From assembly GCA_013396655.1 (NCBI GenBank), contig WBMV01007323.1, positions 1 to 64,000 of the forward strand: a stretch of DNA of 64,000 nt, in the 5' to 3' direction. The notes under the pieces are model-generated. The model was not told the DNA's origin. It saw only the letters and a program-made list of their open reading frames with translations, and ran no database searches. The position numbers were made by a program, and so were the translations under genes. Below, one piece after another: positions 50,187-62,904 of this stretch (positions are counted from its first letter, which is position 1; every line of letters begins with the position of its first letter). This DNA is from Campylorhamphus procurvoides. Taxonomy: Eukaryota; Chordata; Aves; Passeriformes; Dendrocolaptidae.

Positions 50187-50668
50187 CATAGAATCATCGT
50201 AGAATCACAGAATGTCTTGGGTTGGAAGGCGACCTTAAAGATCATCTAGTCCCAACCCCCTTGCCTTGGGCAGGGACGCCTTCAGTTAGACCAGGTTGCT
50301 CAGAGCCCCATCCAACCTGGACCTGAACACCTCCAGGCATGGGTCACCCACAACTTCCCTTGGCAACCTGCTGCAGTGCCTCACAACCTCACAGGAAAGA
50401 ATTTGTTCTTAATATCTAACCTAAACCTACTGTTTCTCGGTTTGAAGCAGTCACTATATACCCCTGTAAAAAGTCCATCTTCAACTTTCATGTAGGCTTC
50501 CTTCAGGTACTGGAAGGCTGCAATTAGATCACCTTCTCTTCTTCAGGTTAAACAATCCCAATTCCCTCAGCCTTTCTTTATAAGGAGAGATGCTCCATCC
50601 CTCTGATCAGCTTGGTGGCCCTCCTCTGTGCTCGCTCCAACATGTCAATGTTCTTTCTGTGTTGGAGA
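50187..50668 (-). mobile_element. CR1 LINE, 5'-truncated, minus strand
   Basis: The plus strand starts with the complement of the CR1 end (CATAGAATCATCGTAGAATC). It passes through GGTTGGAAGGCGACC at 50221-50235, CCATCCAACCTGGACCTGAA at 50309-50328 and GATGCTCCATCCCTCTGATC at 50589-50608. It fades after TTCTTTCTGTGTTGG at about 50668. Changes relative to the family pattern are modest, but no open reading frame of the element survives. A direct repeat of AGAATCA at the 3' end reflects the usual CR1 terminal octamer-like repeats. Confidence 0.95.
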
Positions 50669-51309
50669 GTCAGGGTTTTTTCCAGTCTGGTCTTGAAAAC
50701 TGCCATGGAGAGAGACTAAAGAACATTTCTGGGCAGTGCTTGACTGCCCTCTTAGTGAAAGGACACAATTTTAAGACCAGCAAATGCTACTACATTAGTG
50801 AAACAAAAATGTCCATGAAAGGTTGTTTTCTTAAGCAGTAACTGGTCTTTATTATTATTTTTAATCTCTTAGAATATCCGTTTGGTACATGCAGCATCAG
50901 TCCATTTCCATATTCTGGCACACAACTCTGTGAATTCAAAGCATCCTTCTTTCTGGAACAGTGAAAAACCCTGGGGGTTGGCTCCTTTCTGGGTGATCTA
51001 GACAGTTTTCCATGAGAATGCTTTGAGATTTGGCCAGAGGCAGCCCCTTGACTCCATTCAGACTCAACTAATATGGGATTTTAGGTGCACACAGGATCTG
51101 TGAGAGTCAGCTGAGGAGCCCAAGAGTACAAGGAAGTCTTCCAGAGCTGAGACAGGGGTCTGAAAGTGTAAATTAACCTTACAGTCATAAATTTCCCTAT
51201 GATAATTCTCCCTTATAAGATTCTAAAATAGATGGGAAATATATTAAAAAATGGTTTTTTGGTGCTATTCAGTATTAATAAACATAATAAGCGAGCACAT
51301 TACCTCAGT
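50669..51309. other. Non-coding stretch
   Basis: No gene or repeat was recognised. Confidence 0.55.
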
Positions 51310-51545
51310 ATACACTGCCTTTCACATGAAGAACTCAAGTGCCTCACAGACACTAATTAATTAAGCCTTACAACACACCTGGGATGGAAACACTTCAGGG
51401 GAGTTTATAATATCTGTTCATTTTACATTTACATTAAACACAGCACAGAAAGGTTAAAAGATTACTCCCCAGTGACACAGCAAGTCAGAGCCAGAGCAAG
51501 GAGCACAACCCCAAGATCCAATTTGAATGCTGCTCTGCTGGAACA
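51310..51545 (-). mobile_element. Ancient MIR-like SINE remnant, minus strand
   Basis: In reverse orientation the segment follows the MIR/core-SINE pattern over its full length. A CTCACAACA-like region lies around ATTAAGCCTTACAACACACC (51360-51379). A degraded CATTTTACAGATGAGGAAAC counterpart lies at 51420-51440. CACAGAAAGGTTAAAAGATT (51444-51463) matches the CAGAGAGGTTAAGTGACTTG part. AGTGACACAGCAAGTCAGAG (51471-51490) matches the TCACACAGCTAGTAAGTGGC part. The end reads AACCCCAAGATCC. Such elements predate birds and usually survive only as diverged pieces, as here. Confidence 0.65.
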
Positions 51546-52097
51546 GTGGAAAATATGTATTGCAATCATACAGTTTATAACAGGATTAATAAGCTGTGTA
51601 AATATTTATTTGCACTGCAGATTTGGGATAACAAAATATTGCTGTGCTTTAGTGAAGATTGTATTGTGCAGATTGAGAAATAACTGCAGACTAGTGCATC
51701 ACAGAACTCATTTCTGAGCACAGGGGCATGCTGCTAATCCTCTACCATCAGCTTCTGAAAATGTGTCGTAGATGCAGCAGCAGGACTAATCTCACTTTAA
51801 GAAAAATGAGTGTAGCTAGACAGATCTGGCTCCTCTGAAGTCTGAAGAATGGTAGTAATAAAAGTTCTTGAGGATCTGGCTGTCCATGCCCTTTTCAAGT
51901 CTCTAGCATTTCATTTTATTAGCTTGAGTCTGTTGAGGTGAAACTCCCAAAAGAATAGCAATTGTGATTAAGATCTCTTTTTACCAAGAGCCAATGTAAG
52001 TGGGTCTTGAAATATGTTATATAGACCCTGAGTAATATTAGGGCACTTAATTTCTTTTGAGTCAGCATTGGAAATTTTCTGGGGAATCCTCAGAAGA
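51546..52097. other. Non-coding stretch
   Basis: No gene or repeat was recognised. Confidence 0.55.
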
Positions 52098-52250
52098 TTT
52101 GCCCAGGGAGATGATGGAGTCACCATCCCTCAAGGTGATCAGCAAAAGACTGGGTGTGGCACTTAGAGTTATGCTCTAATTGACAAAGTGGTTCTTAGTC
52201 AAAGGTTGGACTCAATAGAGGTATCTTTCAACCTAAATGCTTTGATGACT
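52098..52250 (+). mobile_element. CR1 LINE 3' fragment, plus strand
   Basis: The segment starts at TTTGCCCAGGGAGATGATGG, passes through GTCACCATCCCTCAAGGTG and GGTTGGACTCAATAGAGG (52204-52221), and ends TTCAACCTAAATGCTTTGATG. This is the last coding part and 3' UTR of a CR1, about 150 bp long, with many changes, so it is among the older CR1 copies here. Confidence 0.88.
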
Positions 52251-55200
52251 TTTTTTTCCTTACAAGCAAAATAGCTTTTCATGTCAAATTTTGATGTTTG
52301 TCAGCCCAGCAATGTTGGGAAGTTGGATGGGTACATGTAGGAATATGGAAAAATACCTCAATAAAAACAGAAAGTTAAATTACTTGTACAGTTCATACTG
52401 TGCCTAGAAGTGTAAACTCTGTATGGCTACCAAATTTGTATTAATTTGAAATACATTGTAAGCCTTTGAACTTTCTGGCCTTTCCCTTTTGGAAAGTGCA
52501 TAATAAATTTGTATTGTTTCTTCTGAACTGCAATTCAGATATTTTTTACCAGCCTTTATCATTTCCTGAAGTTAATTAACTGCTACCTGCTAATTAGTGG
52601 AATCAATCTGTTCCTGTCATGAACTGCTGAAGTTTACACGAGAAATATGTTCTAGTTACTATCTTACCCTTAACCCAGAAATTCAGGAACGTAGCATGGA
52701 GGTAGAAACTGCTAGTTACTACATTAAATATAAGAATGTATATAAAAATTTACAAAGACACAAAATGTACAAAAATATATACATATATACGCACAAATAT
52801 ATAAAGTCCTAAGGCATCAACACAATTCTGAAACATGGAACACTTATTCTATTGTTAATAGACTTTACTGAACTTACTGCTGGAAACTTCTGTCTTGACT
52901 CTGCATATGAGTTGTTCCCTTCAAGCATGATAATATTTATGTCTTTGAGTGCATTTCATGAGTAATTTTTGAAGCAGTTTTAGAAAGGAAGTCAGCAATG
53001 TTACTGCTTTTGTACAGGCATGGACCGAGTGTCACTGGAGTGACTTGACATCTGAGGCCATTGGTGTATCCCAGGTAGGTAAAGAACACCTGTGCAGGAT
53101 CCACACTGGGACGATTTGATCTAACTTCCCTGCCACATGTGACAGATGGGCAGAGAGAAGGCTGGCTGAGGTCACCCTCCTTCAGAGCACAGCAGCCTCA
53201 TACTGCTGCAAGTTCCTCAGCAGAGAGCATCACCCTTACTCAGCTACTTATCCAGGCTTTGTGCACTTGTTAGAAATGATTAAACTGATAGGAAAGTAGT
53301 GTGCTAACGAAAGCGCTGGAATCTTCCAAGAAGTAGTGGTCTCTGGTGGAATAAATTCAAACACAGCTTGTATTTGCAAGCATGGCAGAGCAGACTTCCA
53401 CGTTAAGTGATTTTAATCTTGTTAAATTAGGACATGACATTTCTATAAGTAATTCAATAATCTTGGAAAATGCTTCATTGACACCTGCATTCCTAAGTCT
53501 AGAGAAACTGTATTTCTATCTGGTTGTTAAAAAAAATTCCTTTTGAAAGTCCTTTGAGTGATTTCCTCCTCTTTTTGAAAGGATGGTGGGACTGAGGCTT
53601 CTTTTTACTGAGCTATGGTACTGGGACTTATTTTTACCAGAATCAAAACCCACATCCCTGGCTTTCCAGCAGAGTTTTCTACTGAATTGCATCAGCACAC
53701 CAAAGCACTAGTTTCTCAAGTACTCATCTTGTTACCTTTTTAATCAAGAGTTTATGTCCTCACCTCCTCCCATCAATGCAGGCAGCTCTCATTGTTTTGG
53801 GCTACATCCTGCTTTCAGTTGCATGTGTGCTATAGACACTGGATAGTAGACCTCATTGAGGCATTTGTAGGGTTGCATGATGACAGGATGGGAGTTTGGG
53901 GTGAGAATACAAACCCATTTTTTTCAAAAATGATTTATTAGGCATTCATAACTGCTAAGCACATTGTAAGCACATAAATTTGCATTCATTTAAACTGGTG
54001 TGATCCAATTACAGAATGAATTGAATTTCCTTAAAATAAATATGCTGATTGTCCTTCCAGTAAAGTGCTTATTGTTGTCTGCCTTTTGTACCTTACTGAG
54101 GGAGAGACTTTTTCAATGAGGTTTGTAGGCTAAAGCATTTTATGTTCAGACTCAGATGTTACTGCTTAACTCTGTCAATGCTTTTTCCCCCTCTTTGTAG
54201 TCAGCCTAGTTGTATTGCTTTTAAGTACAAAGGGTGATCCCTTCAGCTTTCACAGGCATTGTCAGCTGCTATGATGCGTGATTCACTATAACATGCAAGT
54301 GGGTGCTCATTTCAGTGTGAGAAATTCCGTAGTATACACCTTATTCTTTATCTTCAAGGTGATGCTGGCGGATGCACTCACTAACTTTCAGATCCTCCAC
54401 ATTGTTACCAAATCTATAGGGTATAGTCCTCTCTTTTTAATATAGAATGTATATCTTCTGGTGGTGGCAAGTTTGAAATTGGCAGAAGGATGTTGAATTG
54501 AGTGCCCTGAAGATGAAAGTTCTTCTCTCATAAATGAGGAACAGCTGAAACAGTACACAAGCTCCACAAGGTCATTCTCATAGAGCAAATTCTCTTCTGT
54601 GCAAAACAGCTACTTAAGACCCACTTTAAAAATAAGTTTTGTGCATGTGACCTTTAAACTGTTTCTCTGCTTTACCTGCATAGTTCATTCCTGTTAATAT
54701 ATCCGATTTTGGGAGGGAGAAAATAAAACACCGACAGTTTGTTTTTCTCTTGTTGTATGTTTTGAGATGGTGTAATTTAGGGGAGAGGAAATCTAAAGGT
54801 GGGTAAATACCACTGAAGTGGTTTACTAAATAGTATTAAACTATGTTACAGACACAGTGGTGATGAACATATAGCAAACAACTAAAGGGGAAAACTTGTG
54901 TACCAGAAACTCCTCTGCTCATTTTTACTGTATTAGTTTGATTGGAGAAACAAGAACTTAGTATGAAAATTGCCTAACTTGTATCATATGGCAGCCATCT
55001 TTAATTCCAGCTGGCTGCTCTCACTTTGTTAGACAACTGATAGGCAAGACTTTGTGCACCAATTGCATTTGCTGCATTAATCTATTGATCTGTAGTCTTC
55101 TGTCAAGTATGCAGACTGAGTCTCATTAGCTTTAAGTAAAGTAATATGAGGCATTCATCAAGAAATGGCTCTCCTTAAGTCTATGCAGTGAACTGCAATG

Positions 55201-56649
55201 GGGAATACTGGGATTTGTAGCACATGTTTTCCCAAGGTAATGTCACTTTTAAGAGTTGTAGATTTAGAGTAATGTAAACAGACATTCATACAGTGATGAA
55301 AGATTTATTATGAAGCTCTGAGGTAAATGGATACAGGCAGAATATGTACTTGAAATATGCAATATCACTTGTTTATATCTTAAGTTGCATTAAAGTGTGA
55401 CTTAACACAAACTTTTCCTTCTTCATTGCTGAATGCTAGCAGCATCATCACTTCCATACTTACTAACCTCAAGAGACAGAAAAATCATCAGTCTGAATAC
55501 CTACAGATAACTTTCCTCACTGCACAGATTAACATGGAATGGGAAAGCCCATAAACAAATGCTGTTATTTCTAAGCTTTCATAGTGTTAACATGCAGCAA
55601 CCTGGCTGCAGTCGTGGGAGGCAAATACCTGTGCTCTGAACTTCTAAGTGAGGGGTTTCAGTTTTAGATCCATTGGTGTCTATGGGGGGAGACCAAAAGA
55701 GAAGAGTCCTTTGGAATCAGAATAAAATCAGTACCGAAAGAACAGGGCAGGTTGTTTCTTTATGCTCAGTATCTGTTGTTCATACCTAGGCCTTAGCAGG
55801 CACCTGTATTTAGGAGGTTCAGCATTCATTCCTGCTCATTAGTTCTCTTTACCAAAAGTGCCAACAAGGGAGCTAATTAGTGCTGGCTGTGGCTGTGGTC
55901 TCTCTTTTTATGGACTCACCTGTTCAGCCCTCAGGAAGGCCAAGATCCGCCTGCTCATTTCACACAGGGCATGGGGCTACTGGCAGATGATGATGGTAAA
56001 TGATGATCAGCTCCATTGTCCTGCTATGTATTTACAGTGAGAATGAAGTGCATAATAGTCATTACCGTCTCTACACAGCCTTCAGAATTTATTGTTGGTG
56101 CAAAAGTGCCCTTCAGGGCTATGAACACTTTCATTTATTAACCGTAAAATAAAGATAGCATGAGCAATGACTATGTTACCATAGCTGTGCAGGGGTAAGT
56201 TCAGACTTGGCATTAGCAAACATTTATTTATTGAGAGAATAAAGACTATTGCAGGTCCCTCAAAACTAAACTATTATATTCTCTATATTTCTCTATTTTG
56301 TTGTTTTGTTTTGTTTTTTAAAAAAAGAAAACCCACAGAAAAAACCATGGTAGTCTTGGTTCATATTTACTTTATGCCAAGGCCAGATCCTCAGTGGAAG
56401 TAGGAAACAACTCAGTGAAATGGTCCTCTCTGCCTTCTGGGGGAAAATCTCTGCACCACCAGGTTGCTGGAAGTACAACATGTTTGCAGCAAAACAGTCT
56501 GTGGTGCACAGATCTTGCCTCAGATTGCCTGTTGGGGGACTTCTCTGACAACCAATGAAGTCATCTACAGCTTCAATAAACAAACAGGTTTTCAGGATAG
56601 GTGGGATTATTTCTGCCCAATAGATGGTGTCTGGTTACTTGTGCTCTCT

Positions 56650-56765
56650 TCCCTTTGTTGTTGTATTGTTTGGTTTTGTTGTTATTTTTTGTTTTCACTG
56701 ATCTTAGGTTTGGGTTTTTTTGGTTTTGTTTTTTCTTTTGTTGTTGTTGTTGTTGGTTGTTTTTT
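56650..56765 (+). repeat. T/G-rich low-complexity tract with (TTG)n
   Basis: Includes a short TTG microsatellite (TTGTTGTTGTTGTTGG near 56739-56754) amid T-rich sequence with few A or C. It gives rise to the overlapping low-complexity open frames on both strands (for example 56464-56877 plus and 56573-56785 minus), which should not be taken as genes. Confidence 0.8.
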
Positions 56766-58744
56766 CTGCTTCGCTGCGCAGACAAATTTTGATCTGGAGG
56801 GAAATATCAATGTTTCAGCTTTATTTTCTGTCCAGAGGGTTGCAATTCAGCTCTGTTACCTAATTGTAGAGTTGTAACTACATCACAAAGTGACCTAAGT
56901 AATACAGCTAGGCGACACTATTGTTTAGCATTTATGTTGCTGACTAGCAGAAAGTGATGTCTGCAACAAGGCTTGCATTGCAAAGATTTCCTGTGGGAAA
57001 GTAGTCTCAAAGATTATGACTGGGCTTTCCTCTATCTGGAACATGGAAGAGAGATTGCCTGTTAGCAATGGCCTCACATGCCCCACCATCAATTGCAATC
57101 AACTAAAGCAGTGTGTTACAGCTCACTCTTTCCTTCGCTCCTCTTCTATATAGGTATAATTTTTTCATGAGATACTAAGCTAAATAAGGCATAAGAATTT
57201 TTCTGCCATAGACTGTAAAAGGAGAGAAAAGCAGAAAGCAGAAGAATAGAAAAAGCCCCTAAGCAAGAGCTCACTTATTGGAGTACTTTTTTTTTTCATT
57301 AAGTCTTGGCAGCTACTTTAAGAATCAAAATATTACTAGTTTTCAAATTTTACAATTGACTAGTCTGTGAATTTAAAAGCACTTGGGGAAGGGTGAATAG
57401 TTCATTAGCTTTTTCCCTCAATGACCCTTTCAAATGCTTTCCTTATGGTGACCTCTATTTTAAATTTATGGGAATCGCTAAAGTGTCAAACAAGCTAAGT
57501 GGTGCATTTCATTAATGAAAAATTAATGGAGAAGACCTTGGGCTAGTTTTCAGTACTTGTTTACAATACATATAATACGTTAGAAGAACATCAGTCAAGC
57601 AACAACCCTGCATGGCTGCAACGGTGTTGTAAATGGGACTTTATTCTCCTTTTTCCAGTTAATGAAAGTATGAGGCAGGAAAAAAATACACATAAAAGAG
57701 ATTTAATGAGTCTTTGGAAATGTGTTGAAATAGGGTACACAAGTCATAAATTTCAATTACTAGCTCTACTCCAACCATGCTTATTAGTGTAGGAATGAGA
57801 TATCTGTCGTTAGATGACAGGATGAAAGTCTTTGTGATAGACAAGGAGCAACTAACTTGCAGAAATTTGGGACTATGGTCCACTGGTTAGAATAAGGGAC
57901 TACAGAGAAAGTCTTAACGCTCCCATGTTGTCTCTGCTGGTGAGGTGACACATGACCCTAAAGCAAGTTCATTCTCCCCAGAAATGCTGCCATTTCTCTA
58001 AAACTAACTTTCTTCAGAAGTTCCTCTGGGACAGCCTTTGGAGGGAATCTTTCTCTGCCTTTCTATATAATGAACTGAAAAATCAAAGTCACACTTTCAT
58101 GCACTGTGAAAAGCATGGTTTATTATCTCAAATGAAAAGCTGTGCAAAATCGTACAGTTCAAATATATTCTCCAGCTCACATCAGACTATAGTTACCCAT
58201 AAGCTTTGGATCAGAAATGAAACAAGACGAGTCTTCCCTTTTACACTTTTTTCATCATATGATAGGTGAGGAGTCTTTTAAATACATTTCCTTTCAAGCA
58301 CACCAAGCCAAAACACCATCCTGAATTAAACATAGATACTAATAATACAGGAACCTTTAATTCTATTGATATGATATAATTGTCCCCAGTGTATTATAGA
58401 TGTGTTTATCAGACAAATGGTCAATACAGCACTAGGTGGTGAATCCCAAATTATGAGCAGTATGATATAGAACAATTTAGGCCTATGAATTCATAAACAT
58501 GAAGTATCTTCAGGCATACAAAAATTTCTAGGAGGTCCAGGTGGCCCTCTTTCTTCTGCTCCCCATTTTAAAGCAGCACAAGAAAGTATATGGCTTGGGA
58601 CAAGCTATGTGGTAATGAAAAAATTACTGTGTAATAATGTCCTGGTATTCAAATCCACATATCACTCTGCTGGACACAGAACTTCAGTTTCTGAATGTAG
58701 AGATCTCATACAGACTAGCTATGAAATACAAGACCAAAGTTTAA

Positions 58745-58815
58745 GAAGCCATGCCTCAGTTTCCCTGCTTTAAAAATGAGAATCATGGTATCTGTGAAAT
58801 TGTTGTACCATCTTA
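58745..58815 (+). mobile_element. Possible MIR-like SINE fragment, plus strand
   Basis: TGCCTCAGTTTCCC at 58752-58765 followed by a TGTAAAATGGG-like TTTAAAAATGAGAATCATGG is the most recognisable part of MIR-type elements. The flanks are too diverged to extend the match with confidence. Confidence 0.45.
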
Positions 58816-59771
58816 TGGCTTATTTGTGCCACTGCTTACATCCAATCATTGAACTGTCACCCGAGTTCTCACTGAAGAGTTATAAACATCTTTTTAGGAG
58901 AATGCTCTCAAATGCTCTGAGCACTGGACTGCCTTCAAAGTGATCCTCCAGGCCTGCTGGGGCCCACTTGATGCTGGTTTTCCAAGCAGAGTATTCAGAG
59001 CAGTCTGCATGAAGGAGTAAATGAGAAACGACAATTATGGCTTTTCTGGCTTTCTGTTGGCAGTGAATTAATAATGAAAAGTACTCTGCATGACAAGCTA
59101 TTTGTTTTTGCTGAGATTAAATGGAATTGCTTGTAAAACTATGTGGGTTTATTACTATAATATTTTTCATACAGTGATAACAAATATGAGCACCATAATA
59201 TCAGCCAGATCAGTCCTTAATGGACACAAGTACTGTTTAATGTTCTTAAATAATTTTTGGAATATGAGCTCTGAGGATTATTTTGTTTAATAATACTAAT
59301 AAACGCACAAGAAAATATTCAGATGCTTAATAGATTCATTGTAGAGGGAGGAGAAGAGACTGCAATTATACAGCACACTGAGGAATAACTGAGATGATTT
59401 TACAAGATTTTACCCAACACAAGCCAGTTGACTTCAGAAATTTTGAAAGAATCTTTTCTTTTGCCTCTTTCACCAGGCTTCGAAAATTTGTTCAGAATGA
59501 ACCAATATTTAGAAATGGACCAGCATAAGCTGTGCATGTTGCAAGGCTGCAGTTCCCCTCTACTGTAAACAAATTTATTTGTCTGTGGCTGTACCTGTGA
59601 AAGAATACAGCATGTCCTGTTCAGAAAATTTGGATCAAAATGGTAAAAAATTCCAGTAATTATGATATCATCATCTTTCTAGAAAAAGTCTGTTATTCTC
59701 TTGTTGCCTATAGGCTTGGCTTAGGACCCATTGAACCCTTCAGCTGACAACCAAGATGATGGTAAAAGAGC

Positions 59772-59803
59772 TTTTTTTTTTTTTTTCTTTTTTTTTTTTT
59801 TTT
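59772..59803 (+). repeat. T homopolymer tract with one C
   Basis: Fifteen T's, one C, then sixteen T's. It could be the poly(A) of a minus-strand retrocopy, but the sequence to its right shows no recognisable transcript, AATAAA at the expected place or flanking duplication. Confidence 0.85.
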
Positions 59804-61038
59804 CCATGGAAAATGTTTTCTACATTCTAGGGGGGAAAAAAGGTCTACTCCCAGATGATATCTCCTATGGCTATTTTTCTTATTGAAAAGTTGAGATTAT
59901 GATACATCATGAAGAATCTCCAGTCTTAGGAACATGGGGTATGAAAGCCAGTAAGACTTCATGAGACAACGCAGCAGCATTTTCAGAGTCTCTGCAGAAT
60001 GGCTTACTAGCACTACACAGAACTCATTTGAATGCTTGAAGGCAAAACAAAAACCAGATCTGAGCTGGTCACTTCTGATCCCAAGTGGGAAATGTGTCCT
60101 GGCGACATTCAAGCCTGCAGTATTAGAGTCCAAAGCCTACATATGTAAATAATCACTTAAAAAGGCCTTCTGTTTCCAGTGTCTGATTGTCAGAACAGTA
60201 CTTTCATCACAGAATTTTAGTATATGAGTGCGATGATAGCACTAATTCTTATCTAGTAGTTTCCCCTAAGGTGTATCTTTCTTCAGTTCTTTCAATTTAT
60301 TCATGAAGCTGTAACTTGAAAAACTGCTTCATTAAATAATAAAATTTATAGCTATTTATCTAAATGTCTAGATCTCTCCAAACTTCCAAGTTACTTTAAA
60401 CTTATCACTGTTATTTCTTCCCATAGCCTCTTTTGTTTCTCATATTTGGGTGAGTGTCAAGCTGAAATAATAAACAGTACAGGAGTTTCTCTAATTGTCT
60501 TCAAGTTTGAAATTTTAGAGTCAGAGACTAGTAGACTGTATCTTTGAGTATGGCAGTGGAAACTGCTTCCACAAAGTGTCTCACTGTTGTAAGTGAAAAA
60601 ACTCTAAAAAAATACTGTATTTGTAAATATGTTGTTCCTTTCAGTCAAAGATTAATTTTTGAGTTTGACACATTAGTTCAGTTCTTAAGTTGTAACACAC
60701 TCAATGATATGCCAATGAGAGACAAACAGAATTTTGTTCACTTTGATGGAGCAACCAGTAATCAACAGACACTATGTTAAGAAAGGCTGTTAGTTATGTG
60801 ATCTGGGAAAAAAACACCAGAGTTTAAAGGCCCCAGACCTTAAAGGTCATTCATCCATGAGTGATTTTGTAGATATCATACAAGCTAGCCAGTTAATAAA
60901 GCCTGGAAGCTAACACAGTATTGAAGAAGACTGGAGATATTCCTGTATCTCTTCTTGATATACCTGCTACTTATACCACCTAGTAGTGAAAAGAAACAAT
61001 ACTGTCTAAGTTTTTAAAAATTGTATTGGAAAGACATT

Positions 61039-61095
61039 AGAATCATAGAGTGTCCTGAGTTGGAAAGGACCCACAAGGCTCATCGAGTCCAATTA
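61039..61095 (-). mobile_element. CR1 3'-end fragment, minus strand
   Basis: The plus strand reads AGAATCATAGAGTGTCC, then TGAGTTGGAAAGGACCCAC (61057-61075) and CATCGAGTCCAA (61081-61092). This is the complement of the last 55 or so bases of a CR1 subfamily whose tail has GTGGGTCCTTTCC. It is severely 5'-truncated. Confidence 0.8.
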
Positions 61096-62904
61096 TTTTA
61101 CTGGCCTCTGTCTGACTGACTAGTTCAGTCAACTACTTATGTCTTGTCCTTTTTCTAGGCTTTCTGATTTTTGGCAAAATCTCAAAGTCAACTTAGAATC
61201 ATCTCATTAGTCTCTTAAATCAACACAAGATGAAGAACAAAATATTTTAAGACATTATTGTCATTTATATTGATCAAAGACAGGTAGGTGCCTTGTATCA
61301 AAGTCATATTAATCTGTTAAATCAAATTAACCTCTAAAATTTGCATCCTTTGACTGTGATAATTAAAGAATGTTTCATAGACATTAAGAGTTCCCAGTTG
61401 TCATGTGAATAAGTTTTCATGTGAATGCAGTGTCAAAGTTCAGACAACCATTATAAAATGAAAAGATAAAATATTTTGCACTCTCTTAGGATCTGAGAGC
61501 CTTATGTAGTAAGGTAAACTTCTCATGAACTCCTCAGAATTTTTCACTCAGTAAGGGTTTAAGTGCGTCACACAAAAAATCTGGAAGAGTTTTCCAGAAT
61601 GTATAAAGTTGCTTAGAAGTGTGGGAACCTGTCCTCTCTTATCTGCCTTTGAGACGTCTGGAAAATATTTTGTGGTTTGTTTTGTTTTTTACCCTACAGT
61701 TTTCATTAGCTTCAGGAAATATAGAAGAAAAAAATTGCAGAGTACACCACAGAGAACTGTAGGTGGTCTATGAACATCTCTTGTTTATTACTACATTTTG
61801 TATTGGTTTGTGGAATAATATTCTTCCATGAAAAGCATTTATTAAATAAATCAACAACTATTAACACAGATATGCTACACAGGATTTATTCTACTATAGT
61901 TCTCCTTGTTAATTAGGAACCGTATGCTATTTGGAGCTCTGTGCTGGACTGAAAAACGTCTGATGTCTGTAAACATGCTAGACATGAGCCAGTGAGAATA
62001 TGAGACTGAAAGGTACATTGTGGGGGGGGGGTACCTACTGCAGTCCACTGCCATTTTAAGTGTTTATCAACTGCTTCTTAGAAGTAGTTTTTGAGGGGTT
62101 TTGTGATATTTCTATCTTTAATATTGTGAACCTCACTGTTTTCTCTAATAATTACTTGTATACCAACCAACACTTTTATTCAGAAAAGAGAAAGTTGATG
62201 GGACAAGGGCAATTTGTGAAAAGCGTAAAGGTCAGGTTTGTAGTTTTGCACAATTGCCAGGAAATTATTCTATAACTGTTTTTGTTTAGTGTGTTTCACA
62301 TATAGTCTTCAATATAAAAATCATAAAAACACAAAAGGAAAATTTTATAGCTCTTAGATAGAGAAGCAGTAATTGCTCCTTTTTTATTCTTTTTTTTTAA
62401 TTTTTATTTTTTTAATTTATTTTACTTCCTCTGGTCTCCTGAGATTAAAAACAGGTCTCATCCTAATTTAAACATGTTTCAATCAGATTTCAGAGAATTA
62501 GCTTTCACTTGTAGAAGGTTTCTCCTTGTGATCTCTCTTTCCTTCTTGTGATGTATCAGGGAATATATAAAATAGCTCAAATTTGATGTGATATTTTTCT
62601 TTTGAAATTATGACTTATCATGAGTTATTATTTTCTGTGTAGTGGAGGTAAGTTCCAGACATTATTAACTGTATATAAGCAGTAAAACATTTTGTGTTCC
62701 TCATTGTCCCCTTGTGGCATGTTTTATGACTCTATTTATTAAAATAAATGTTAGAAAAGAAAGCAAAGACATAACGGAAAACTTCATTCTCATTCTAATT
62801 GATTATTTCTTCTATTCCATTTCCTACACAGTGTGGCTCCCCTGAGTGGTAGTGCAAATACCCTAAGAGCCAGCAGATACTAAAGCAATCTCATGATCTC
62901 TAGA
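61096..62904. other. Non-coding stretch
   Basis: No gene was recognised. A G10 run lies at 62022-62031 between short inverted arms, and a T/A-rich simple patch at 62378-62421. Confidence 0.6.
62022..62031 (+). repeat. Ten-G homopolymer
   Basis: Ten G's in a row, flanked by AGGTAC (62011-62016) and GTACCT (62031-62036), which are exact complements. The last G is shared with the right arm. Homopolymer length may be unreliable in the assembly. Confidence 0.85.

Larger units (their letters stand above)
52251..61038. other. Non-coding stretch, no gene recognised
   Basis: No gene was recognised in these 8.8 kb. Simple sequence includes an AT-rich TATATAC-type patch at 52760-52805, T/G-rich tracts at 56292-56325 and 56650-56765, and a T tract at 59772-59803. 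A short MIR-like piece lies at 58745-58815. Patches at 53920-54070, 54990-55150 and 57420-57560 look like possible conserved non-coding DNA. Confidence 0.55.

Noticed and set aside
52741..52805. TATATAC-rich stretch as a microsatellite or origin-like element
   Set aside because: The units are irregular and short, so it is ordinary AT-rich low complexity.
56464..56877. 137-codon frame with a hydrophobic valine/phenylalanine-rich centre, resembling a membrane protein
   Set aside because: The hydrophobic run is simply the translation of a T/G-rich simple repeat, and the opposite strand gives a K/Q/N-rich mirror.
59772..60133. T tract as the tail of a minus-strand processed pseudogene
   Set aside because: No recognisable coding sequence, no polyadenylation signal at the expected distance and no flanking direct repeat.
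61400..61430. TCATGTGAAT occurring twice within 20 bases as a regulatory repeat
   Set aside because: Two ten-base copies alone are weak and no wider pattern supports it.
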